Shown in pieces: positions 1 through 5,371 of a stretch of 5,372 bases of DNA. A program made the position numbers and the translations under genes. The DNA comes from Desulfobulbaceae bacterium. Its GTDB lineage: Bacteria; Desulfobacterota; Desulfobulbia; Desulfobulbales; SURF-16. The DNA lies in assembly GCA_021160685.1 (NCBI GenBank), contig JAGHCC010000121.1, positions 1-5,372 on the forward strand. Reading direction: 5' to 3'. Under the pieces are notes generated by a model, which was given only the letters and a program-made list of their open reading frames with translations, did no database searches and was not told where the DNA came from. Each line of letters starts with the position of its first letter. The stretch's first letter is position 1.

Positions 1-17
1 GTCCAGTTTTAATGGTG

Positions 18-46
18 TTGCAATGCCGATTGGCAAATTTTATAAT
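18..46 (+). promoter_or_regulatory. Candidate sigma70 promoter for the ppx/gppA gene
   Basis: A perfect -10 hexamer TATAAT lies at 41-46. It is preceded at the optimal 17-bp spacing by TTGCAA at 18-23, which matches the -35 consensus at four of six bases. Transcription would be expected to start near 52-54, the first base of the octamer array, so the whole array would be in the 5' leader of the downstream mRNA. This rests on sequence match only. No other promoter of similar quality is visible before the gene. Confidence 0.5.
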
Positions 47-52
47 TCTTTG

Positions 53-124
53 CCCCTTTGCCCCTTTGCCCCTTTGCCCCTTTGAACCTTTGAACCTTTG
101 AACCTTTGAACCTTTGAACCTTTG
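53..124 (+). repeat. Tandem octamer repeat array, 9 units (4 x CCCCTTTG then 5 x AACCTTTG)
   Basis: Nine exact 8-bp units run without interruption. CCCCTTTG occurs at 53-60, 61-68, 69-76 and 77-84. AACCTTTG occurs at 85-92, 93-100, 101-108, 109-116 and 117-124. The two variants differ only in the first two bases and are sorted into two pure blocks. A degenerate unit ending in CTTTG precedes the array at 45-52. The array ends 22 bp before the start codon at 147. An in-frame TAA at 132-134 separates it from the downstream reading frame, so copy-number change cannot shift that frame. It would change leader length in 8-nt steps. The array is a candidate slippage-prone (VNTR) locus. Confidence 0.97.
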
Positions 125-146
125 AGAAGTCTAATTCATTCAAGCG

Positions 147-1094
147 ATGGAAGCAACGCTAAATCATGATATCATCGCCGGTATTGATCTTGGCAGTAAC
201 AGTTTTCGCCTGCTGATCGCCACCAGGCATCGGGGCAAATTTGTCATCCTTGCTAAAGAGCTGGCAACGGTGCGGCTTGGCCGTGGCATGAACGAAACAA
301 AGATTCTTTCTGCCGGGTCAATCAGGCGTGGCCTCGATGTTGTCCGGCAATATCGGTCGATCATGGATCGTTTTGTGCCGGGTGATGTTCGCGCCTGCGG
401 AACCCAGGCCCTGAGAGTAGCCACAAACAGCGCAGAATTTCTGCGGCCGGCTTCAGAGATTCTGGGTGTTGAAATAGAGGTCATCAGTGGTGAACAGGAG
501 GCCCGTTTAAGTCTGGCCGGGGTTTTGTCGTCTTTCCGGAACCGGTTTGGCTCGTTTTTGGTTGCTGATGTGGGTGGCGGCAGTACGGAAATCATCTTTT
601 CCGGTGACGACCGGCTCCAGATCAACAGTCTTCCCCTCGGCGCGGTGAGCTTGACCGAATCTTTGTTACGCCAAGACCCTCCTGGTCCCGGAGATATCAG
701 GGAGGTTCGCCGACTCATTCGCGAAATCCTGTTGCCTGTGCTCTCGCGAGATGGGCAGATTTCCCGGCTGGTCGGTTCAGGTGGCACGGCCACGGCTCTG
801 GCGGCTCTGTCCCTTGAGTTGCCTGAGTATGACGCGGAAAGAATTCAGGGATTTGAGTTGAAGAAAAAAGAACTGGATCGCCTGCAGACCCTGCTGGGCC
901 ATCTTTCCGGCGACCAGCGCAATGATCTTCCGGGCCTTGATCACGGCCGGGGTGAGATCATTGTTGCCGGCGCCTTGATTTACAATGAATTGCTGGATAT
1001 TTTACACGCGGATCAGATATGGATCAGCGATGGAGGTCTTCTGGAAGGAATTGTGCTGAGTCTTCTTCCTGATACTCAATTGATGAACCTCTAA
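147..1094 (+). CDS. ppx/gppA: Ppx/GppA-family phosphatase (exopolyphosphatase or pppGpp phosphohydrolase)
   Basis: This 315-residue protein has the actin-like/Hsp70-fold (ASKHA) architecture of the Ppx/GppA family. Visible motifs, in order, are the first phosphate-binding loop AGIDLGSNSFRLLI (11-24), the ISGEQEAR segment (113-120) carrying the family's conserved catalytic-region glutamates, the second phosphate loop ADVGGGSTEII (140-150), the LPLGAVSLTE segment (162-171), GSGGTATALAAL (210-221) and the C-terminal DGGLLEGI (295-302). Its length matches the short family members, which lack the C-terminal HD-type domain of E. coli Ppx and GppA. Family members hydrolyse polyphosphate, or pppGpp to ppGpp, in the cytoplasm. 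Sequence alone does not decide which substrate applies here. The ATG at 147 is chosen because the canonical motif begins 11 residues later and a TAA lies in frame at 132. No good Shine-Dalgarno is seen; GAGAAG at 124-129 is too distant. The downstream neighbours are guaB and guaA. Confidence 0.93.
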   Translation: MEATLNHDIIAGIDLGSNSFRLLIATRHRGKFVILAKELATVRLGRGMNETKILSAGSIRRGLDVVRQYRSIMDRFVPGDVRACGTQALRVATNSAEFLRPASEILGVEIEVISGEQEARLSLAGVLSSFRNRFGSFLVADVGGGSTEIIFSGDDRLQINSLPLGAVSLTESLLRQDPPGPGDIREVRRLIREILLPVLSRDGQISRLVGSGGTATALAALSLELPEYDAERIQGFELKKKELDRLQTLLGHLSGDQRNDLPGLDHGRGEIIVAGALIYNELLDILHADQIWISDGGLLEGIVLSLLPDTQLMNL

Positions 1095-1107
1095 AAAGTC
1101 ATTTTTC

Positions 1108-1177
1108 ACCACAGAGCGGATGGAGGAAAAGAGAAATCTTTTTTATTACAATATGTTACCTCTGGTCACTCTGCGGT
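1108..1177. repeat. Imperfect inverted repeat, decayed CCACAGAG-type intergenic palindrome
   Basis: The left arm 1108-1126 begins ACCACAGAG and ends GGAGG. The right arm 1159-1177 begins CCTCT and ends CTCTGCGGT. When the right arm is reverse-complemented, 13 of 19 positions agree. Inside the loop is a second, AT-rich hairpin: AAAAGA (1127-1132), GAAA tetraloop (1133-1136), TCTTTT (1137-1142), extendable by two G-U pairs. The arms resemble the common bacterial interspersed palindrome with CCACAGAG / CTCTGTGG ends, from memory and not from a search. As RNA it starts 13 nt after the ppx/gppA stop and could help end or protect that transcript. It lacks a clean GC stem plus U-tract, so I do not call it a terminator. 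Confidence 0.5.
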
Positions 1178-1181
1178 TTTA

Positions 1182-1253
1182 ATCATTTTTACGAAATCAT
1201 TCAAATTGGTAGAGCAAAAAACCACGATCATTTCGTTTACAGGCTGGATCATT
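1182..1253 (+). repeat. Cluster of four ATCATT motifs upstream of guaB
   Basis: ATCATT occurs at 1182-1187, 1196-1201, 1227-1232 and 1248-1253, all in the same orientation. The second and third copies lie inside an inverted repeat, ACGAAATCAT (1191-1200) against ATCATTTCGT (1227-1236), with one mismatch in 10 pairs. The right arm of that inverted repeat touches the proposed -35 hexamer of guaB. This could be an operator arrangement, but the region is AT-rich and the motif matches no regulator I can name. Confidence 0.3.
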
Positions 1254-1263
1254 TTGCTGTAAT
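1236..1263 (+). promoter_or_regulatory. Candidate promoter of the guaBA operon (extended -10)
   Basis: TTTACA (1236-1241, five of six -35 matches) is followed after 16 bp by TGTAAT (1258-1263, five of six -10 matches). The -10 is directly preceded by TGC (1255-1257), an extended -10 element. Transcription would begin near 1270, giving a leader of about 54 nt before the ATG at 1324. That is too short for a purine-type riboswitch. A competing -10-like hexamer TATTAT at 1271-1276 has no acceptable -35. Confidence 0.4.
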
Positions 1264-1311
1264 TGACTAGTATTATTTTTTTGCGGTGAAAAACAGCAGA
1301 ATTTGAATAAC

Positions 1312-1318
1312 AAGGAGG
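1312..1318 (+). promoter_or_regulatory. Strong ribosome binding site deciding the guaB start
   Basis: AAGGAGG lies five bases before the ATG at 1324, an ideal Shine-Dalgarno match and spacing. It rules out the upstream in-frame TTG at 1303, because initiating there would put this element inside the coding sequence and add seven residues that the family does not have. Confidence 0.88.
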
Positions 1319-1323
1319 CCTCA

Positions 1324-2784
1324 ATGTTATCTGACAAGATACAACACGCCTATACTTTTGATGATCTTCTTCTGGTGCCGGCTGCGTCCTCTGTCCTGCC
1401 CAATGAGGTTAATTTAAGTACGCGTATAACCCAATCCATTACCCTGAATATTCCCCTGGTCAGCGCGGCCATGGATACCGTTACCGAACATCGAACCGCC
1501 ATTGCCATGGCCCGGGAAGGCGGCATCGGTATCATCCATAAAAATATGGATGTCGAAGAGCAGGTTCGCCAGGTACAAAGGGTAAAAAAATCAGAGTCCG
1601 GCATGATCGTTGACCCGGTTACCGTGGAAGAAGATCAGACCGTGGGCGAAGTCAAGCATATCATGCGGAATTATCGGATCTCCGGGGTGCCGGTTCTCCG
1701 GGGCTCCAAGCTGGTTGGCATTGTGACCAACCGGGATCTGCGCTTTGTTTCCGATCTTGATTTGCGGGTCAATGAGGTGATGACCAGCAAGAATCTGGTA
1801 ACGGCAAAAGCCGGGATCACCCTGGAACAGTCCAAGGCCCTGCTGCATGAATACCGGATAGAGAAACTCCTGGTAGTGAATGACAACGGTGACCTGCAGG
1901 GCCTGATCACCTTCAAGGATCTGGAAAAGATCAAAAAATACCCCTATGCGGCCAAGGACTCCCTGGGCCGTCTTCGGGTTGGTGCTGCCATTGGTGTAGG
2001 CACTGATCTGGCCCATGTTGAATTCCTGATGAATGCCGGAGTGGATATCCTTGGCCTTGATTCGGCTCACGGCCACTCAAAGAATGTCCTGAATACTCTG
2101 CGGAAAGTAAAGGACGCCTTTCCTGATTTACAGGTGATTGCCGGCAATGTGGCCACGGCGGAAGGGGCCGAGGATCTGATTAAAGCCGGCGCTGACTGTG
2201 TCAAGGTGGGGGTGGGGCCTGGCTCAATCTGCACGACCCGCATTGTGGCCGGGGTCGGTGTTCCGCAGATGACAGCTATCCACGATTGTGCCGTGGCTGC
2301 GGCGAAATATGATATTCCGGTGCTGGCCGACGGCGGCATCAAGCATTCCGGCGATATTTCCAAGGCTATCGGCATTGGCGCCCATGCCTTGATGATTGGC
2401 GGTCTTTTTGCCGGTACGGATGAGACTCCGGGTGAGACCTTTCTTTACCAGGGCCGGAGCTACAAGGGTTATCGGGGCATGGGTTCTCTCGGCGCCATGA
2501 AAAAGGGAAGCAGCGATCGTTATTTCCAGGAGGACATTGACAGCGCGGCAAAGCTTGTACCTGAGGGAATCGAGGGTAAAGTCCCTTACCGAGGTCCCTT
2601 GTCGGCCATCGTCTATCAGCTGATGGGCGGTCTGCGTTCCGGTATGGGTTATCTGGGCGCGAAAAATATTGAGGCGTTGCGGAGCAATGCCAAGTTTGTC
2701 CGAATCAGTCCGGCGGGTCTTAAGGAAAGCCATGTTCACGATGTCATTATTACTAAGGAAGCGCCGAATTACCGACTTGGCTAG
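1324..2784 (+). CDS. guaB: Inosine-5'-monophosphate dehydrogenase
   Basis: GuaB oxidises IMP to XMP with NAD+, the first committed and usually rate-limiting step of GMP synthesis, in the cytoplasm. The 486-residue product is full length for the family. It opens with the typical YTFDDLLLVPA (10-20) and PLVSAAMDTVTE (44-55). Two CBS domains occupy roughly 92-203 and are inserted in the TIM barrel. The catalytic loop GPGSICTTR (298-306) holds nucleophile Cys303. The IMP-phosphate region contains ADGGIKHSGDI (335-345), followed by GGLFAGTDETPGE (359-371) and YRGMGSLGAM (383-392). Arg399-Tyr400 fit the mobile-flap catalytic dyad, and the flap continues as PEGIEGKVPYRG (413-424). All essential residues are present. 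The start is set by AAGGAGG at 1312-1318. guaA follows after 20 bp, so the two genes are expected to be co-transcribed. CBS domains in this family bind adenine and guanine nucleotides and tune activity. Confidence 0.99.
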   Translation: MLSDKIQHAYTFDDLLLVPAASSVLPNEVNLSTRITQSITLNIPLVSAAMDTVTEHRTAIAMAREGGIGIIHKNMDVEEQVRQVQRVKKSESGMIVDPVTVEEDQTVGEVKHIMRNYRISGVPVLRGSKLVGIVTNRDLRFVSDLDLRVNEVMTSKNLVTAKAGITLEQSKALLHEYRIEKLLVVNDNGDLQGLITFKDLEKIKKYPYAAKDSLGRLRVGAAIGVGTDLAHVEFLMNAGVDILGLDSAHGHSKNVLNTLRKVKDAFPDLQVIAGNVATAEGAEDLIKAGADCVKVGVGPGSICTTRIVAGVGVPQMTAIHDCAVAAAKYDIPVLADGGIKHSGDISKAIGIGAHALMIGGLFAGTDETPGETFLYQGRSYKGYRGMGSLGAMKKGSSDRYFQEDIDSAAKLVPEGIEGKVPYRGPLSAIVYQLMGGLRSGMGYLGAKNIEALRSNAKFVRISPAGLKESHVHDVIITKEAPNYRLG

Positions 2785-2804
2785 AATGGGAAATAAAAAA
2801 TAAA

Positions 2805-4355
2805 ATGAATATCCAACACGAAAAAATTCTTATCCTTGATTTTGGTTCCCAGACCACCCAGTTGATCGCCCGGCGTATTCGGGAACAGAAGGTCTACTGT
2901 GAGATCCATCCTTACACCCTGAGTCTTGACAGGATCAGGGAGTTGGCGCCAATGGGCATTGTCATGTCCGGCGGGCCGGCCAGTGTCTGTGATGATGATG
3001 CGCCTGTCAGCGATCCAGGACTGTACCAACTGGGCGTACCTGTCTTGGGAATCTGTTACGGAGCTCAACTCATGACCCAGCAACTCGGCGGCCGGGTGGA
3101 GCAGGCAAAAAAACGTGAATTCGGCAAGGCGGATCTTGAGATTCTTTTCCGAGGCGGTCTTTTTGCCGGTCTGGAAACCGGCGCCCGTCGTTACCAGGTC
3201 TGGATGAGTCATGGTGATCGCATTGAAGAGTGCCCGGCCGATTTTGAGGCCTCATCCCAGAGTGACCATTCACCTTTTGCCGCCATCCGCCATAAGAAAG
3301 AGCCCTTTGTCGGTGTCCAGTTTCATCCGGAAGTGGCCCACACCCTCATTGGTACGGATGTACTGCGCAACTTTATTTTCGGGATGTGCAACTGTAAGCC
3401 CAACTGGACCATGCATTCCTTTGTCTCGACCACGGTTCTGGCCATCCGGAAGATGGTTGGCGAGGATAAGGTGATCTGCGCCCTGTCCGGCGGAGTTGAT
3501 TCGTCTGTGACTGCGGCCCTGGTGCATCGGGCCATCGGTGATCAGCTCACCTGCATCTATGTCAATAACGGTCTGATGCGTACCGGTGAGACCGAGAGTA
3601 TCCTCCAGTTCTTCCGGGAAAAAACGCGTCTCAAGGTCATTGATGTCGACGCCTCGGAGTATTTTTTGAAAGAACTGGAAGGAATCGTTGATCCCGAGGA
3701 AAAGAGAAAACGTATCGGCTACGGTTTTATCAATATTTTTGAACAGGAGGCCGCCAAGCTCGGCAACGTCAAATATCTGGCCCAGGGCACCCTGTATCCG
3801 GATGTCATTGAATCCGTGTCCTTCCGTGGCGCGGCGGTGATCAAGTCCCACCATAATGTGGGCGGTCTGCCCGAGGTCATGAAACTGGACCTGATTGAGC
3901 CCCTGCGGGATCTGTTCAAGGACGAGGTGCGGGAGCTGGGCCTGGAACTCGGCCTGCCGGAAGAAGCCATTTACCGCCAGCCCTTTCCCGGCCCCGGCCT
4001 GGGAATTCGGATCATGGGGGAAATTACCGCTGAAAGGCTTGATGTGCTGCGCAAGGCCGACGTGATTGTCCTGGAAGATATGAAGACCTCGGGCTATTAC
4101 CGCAAGGTCTGGCAGTCTTTTGCAGTCCTGCTGCCCATTCAGACTGTGGGGGTCATGGGGGATGAGCGAACGTATGAAAATGTGATTGCCCTGCGCTGCG
4201 TGGACAGTGTGGATGCCATGACCGCCGACTGGTCAAAGCTGCCCTATGATCTTCTCGGTCGTATTTCAAACCGGATTATTAACGAAGTCCGGGGGGTTAA
4301 TAGGGTTGTTTTTGATATCTCGTCTAAGCCGCCAAGCACCATTGAGTGGGAGTAG
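2805..4355 (+). CDS. guaA: GMP synthase (glutamine-hydrolysing)
   Basis: GuaA converts XMP to GMP using ATP and glutamine-derived ammonia, directly following GuaB in the pathway. The 516-residue protein has the standard order of domains. A class I glutamine amidotransferase domain spans roughly 6-190, with the nucleophile Cys84 in GICYGAQ (82-88) and His174 and Glu176 in FHPEV (173-177). The ATP-pyrophosphatase domain follows, with P-loop SGGVDSS (228-234) and the XMP-side segment IKSHHNVGGLPEVMKL (346-361). The C-terminal dimerisation domain contains QPFPGPGLGIRI (392-403) and ends with the invariant-type KPPSTIEWE (508-516). Nothing appears missing. The ATG is 20 bp after the guaB stop. Only a weak GGGA at 2788-2791 resembles a Shine-Dalgarno and its spacing is long (13 nt), so translation may depend partly on coupling to guaB. 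Confidence 0.99.
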   Translation: MNIQHEKILILDFGSQTTQLIARRIREQKVYCEIHPYTLSLDRIRELAPMGIVMSGGPASVCDDDAPVSDPGLYQLGVPVLGICYGAQLMTQQLGGRVEQAKKREFGKADLEILFRGGLFAGLETGARRYQVWMSHGDRIEECPADFEASSQSDHSPFAAIRHKKEPFVGVQFHPEVAHTLIGTDVLRNFIFGMCNCKPNWTMHSFVSTTVLAIRKMVGEDKVICALSGGVDSSVTAALVHRAIGDQLTCIYVNNGLMRTGETESILQFFREKTRLKVIDVDASEYFLKELEGIVDPEEKRKRIGYGFINIFEQEAAKLGNVKYLAQGTLYPDVIESVSFRGAAVIKSHHNVGGLPEVMKLDLIEPLRDLFKDEVRELGLELGLPEEAIYRQPFPGPGLGIRIMGEITAERLDVLRKADVIVLEDMKTSGYYRKVWQSFAVLLPIQTVGVMGDERTYENVIALRCVDSVDAMTADWSKLPYDLLGRISNRIINEVRGVNRVVFDISSKPPSTIEWE

Positions 4356-4356
4356 G

Positions 4357-4370
4357 AGTTTGCCCAAACT
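4357..4370. promoter_or_regulatory. Short perfect inverted repeat between guaA and the NYN gene
   Basis: AGTTTG (4357-4362) and CAAACT (4365-4370) are perfect inverted copies separated by CC, starting one base after the guaA stop codon. Four bases further on is CATAAT (4374-4379), a five-of-six match to a -10 hexamer, but no acceptable -35 lies at the right distance. The site could be a protein-binding palindrome. The two-base loop makes it a poor RNA hairpin, and no U-tract follows, so it is not a terminator. Confidence 0.22.
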
Positions 4371-4410
4371 TTGCATAATGTCACCCTTATTGGTTACCTG
4401 GGAATAGGCA

Positions 4411-5190
4411 ATGCTGAAAACCGGAATCTATGTTGACGCTGAAAATATCCGCTTGTGCGGCGGTTACGGGATGCGTTATGACGTGCTTGTCGATCTGGCT
4501 AATAGCGGCAATTCAATCATGCTGCGGGCCAACTCATATTTGGCCGAGGACCGAGAGCGGACTGAGAGTGATCCGGATTACCGTCAGAAACTGTATAATT
4601 ACCATAATATCCTGCGGAAATGCGGTTTCAAGATCATTAAGAAATACGTTAAACGTTTTACCGACGAAGACGGTATAGTGACCACCAAGGCCAATGCGGA
4701 TATGGATCTGGCCATTGATGCCATTCTCCAGTCCCGCAACCTGGACCGGATCATTTTGTTAACCGGCGACGGTGATTTTATCCGGTTGGTCACGGCCCTG
4801 CAGAACAAGGGCTGCCGGGTGGAGATCATCGGTTTTAACAATGTCAGCGGACGTCTGCGGGAAGCTGCCGATGTCTACATCTCTGGCTTTCTGGTGCCGG
4901 GCCTGCTGCCCATCACCGGTGAACGGGAAGGAGTTGAGTGGCTGCGGGGAAGTGTCATCAATTATAACACCGGCCGGGGTTTTGGTTTTATCCAGCATCA
5001 CCGCTTGACCAGGGAAGGGATGAGCAATGAAACCGTCTTTTTTCACTGTTCTAAATCCACGGTGGAAAACGAGTCCCAAGTCTTTACCAATCCAATGAAT
5101 ATTTTTGAATTTCAAATCTCTCCAACACCAAAAGATCCAAACAGGCCCGAGGCAATGAATATCCGCCTGGTCAATGTTGATGATTTTTAG
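4411..5190 (+). CDS. NYN (LabA/DUF88-like) putative ribonuclease with C-terminal cold-shock-like domain
   Basis: This 259-residue cytoplasmic-looking protein has no signal peptide or membrane segment. Residues 3-160 fit an NYN domain, the PIN-like nuclease fold of the LabA/DUF88 group. Candidate metal-binding acids are Asp9 in YVDAEN (7-12), Asp97 and Asp103 in NADMDLAIDAI (95-105), and Asp120 and Asp122 in LLTGDGDF (116-123), followed by LVTALQNKGCRVEIIGF (126-142). Residues about 178-255 resemble a cold-shock domain, with an RNP1-like GRGFGFI (188-194), an RNP2-like ETVFFHCS (207-214) and a closing EAMNIRLV (247-254). The inferred role is RNA binding with possible RNA cleavage; its substrate is unknown. 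The ATG at 4411 has a weak GGGA (4400-4403) seven bases upstream. The gene lies 55 bp after guaA on the same strand, so read-through from guaBA is plausible. I have no specific gene name for it. Confidence 0.88.
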   Translation: MLKTGIYVDAENIRLCGGYGMRYDVLVDLANSGNSIMLRANSYLAEDRERTESDPDYRQKLYNYHNILRKCGFKIIKKYVKRFTDEDGIVTTKANADMDLAIDAILQSRNLDRIILLTGDGDFIRLVTALQNKGCRVEIIGFNNVSGRLREAADVYISGFLVPGLLPITGEREGVEWLRGSVINYNTGRGFGFIQHHRLTREGMSNETVFFHCSKSTVENESQVFTNPMNIFEFQISPTPKDPNRPEAMNIRLVNVDDF

Positions 5191-5221
5191 CCCCTAAGGG
5201 CGTGTTATTTCTTTACATGCC

Positions 5222-5371
5222 TTAGTACCCGCTCAAAAAATCTACTCGCTCCAACCCTTTGGAGAATTTGTTTTTCCCGGCCTTAACTATTAAATCTGAA
5301 GTTTCCCGGTTATGTTTTAGTGACAACATTGCCCGCATGATGTATCTTGTTGAAATAACGTGAGTTTGTGT
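5222..5371 (-). other. Possible C-terminal end of a minus-strand reading frame, truncated by the window edge
   Basis: Read on the minus strand, 49 codons are open from the window edge at 5371 to a TAA at 5222-5224. An internal ATG at 5338 would give a 38-residue product ending VDFLSGY. The peptide looks superficially protein-like (for example SDLIVKAGKN), but I recognise no family. An open run of this length is not rare by chance, third-position GC is not raised, and a likely terminator hairpin for the + strand gene sits inside it. It may be the tail of a convergent gene, a decayed fragment, or meaningless. I favour non-coding or relic. Confidence 0.2.
5249..5275 (+). terminator. Likely intrinsic terminator after the NYN gene
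   Basis: CTCCAA (5249-5254) and TTGGAG (5259-5264) form a perfect six-pair stem with a CCCT loop. It is followed by AATTTGTTTTT (5265-5275), a T-rich run as expected for Rho-independent termination. It lies 58 bp past the stop codon of the NYN gene and would end the guaBA-NYN transcript. An A-run at 5235-5240 upstream of the stem could make it act in both directions. The stem is only moderately GC-rich, and the U-tract begins two bases after the stem. Confidence 0.5.

Noticed and set aside
30..46. TTGGCA as -35 or TGGCA as a sigma54 -24 element
   Set aside because: The spacing from TTGGCA to TATAAT is only 5 bp. For sigma54, the GC pair required about 10 bases after GG is absent.
53..124. 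The tandem array as a CRISPR or as coding repeats
   Set aside because: The units are 8 bp with no spacers. No reading frame through the array joins the downstream gene because of the in-frame stop at 132.
164..793. 209-codon minus-strand open frame inside the ppx/gppA gene
   Set aside because: It lies entirely opposite a gene with clear family motifs. Its Arg/Ser/Pro-rich product resembles no family, as is typical of an antisense shadow.
1263..1291. TTGACT (1263-1268) as the -35 of guaB
   Set aside because: At 16-18 bp downstream the sequence is GC-containing (GCGGTGAAA) with no -10 match. The extended -10 promoter at 1236-1263 fits better.
1270..1323. Riboswitch (purine, PRPP or ppGpp type) in the guaB leader
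   Set aside because: The predicted leader is about 54 nt, shorter than any of these aptamers, and no aptamer core or terminator hairpin is visible.
2224..2739. 171-codon minus-strand open frame opposite guaB, and similar long antisense frames opposite guaA
   Set aside because: These are shadows of strongly conserved coding sequence. They have no ribosome binding site or recognisable domains.
2786..2803. Five-codon mini-frame (ATG GGA AAT AAA AAA TAA) between guaB and guaA, ending one base before the guaA ATG
   Set aside because: It has no Shine-Dalgarno of its own and is short enough to be chance in an A-rich spacer. At most it could aid translational coupling.
5190..5201. GCCC-CTAA-GGGC hairpin overlapping the NYN stop codon as a terminator
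   Set aside because: The stem is only four pairs and the following T-rich stretch is interrupted. The hairpin at 5249-5275 is a better terminator.
5320..5348. Promoter GTGACA-17 bp-TATCTT pointing right out of the window
   Set aside because: The -10 matches at only four of six bases, and no downstream gene is visible in the window to support it.
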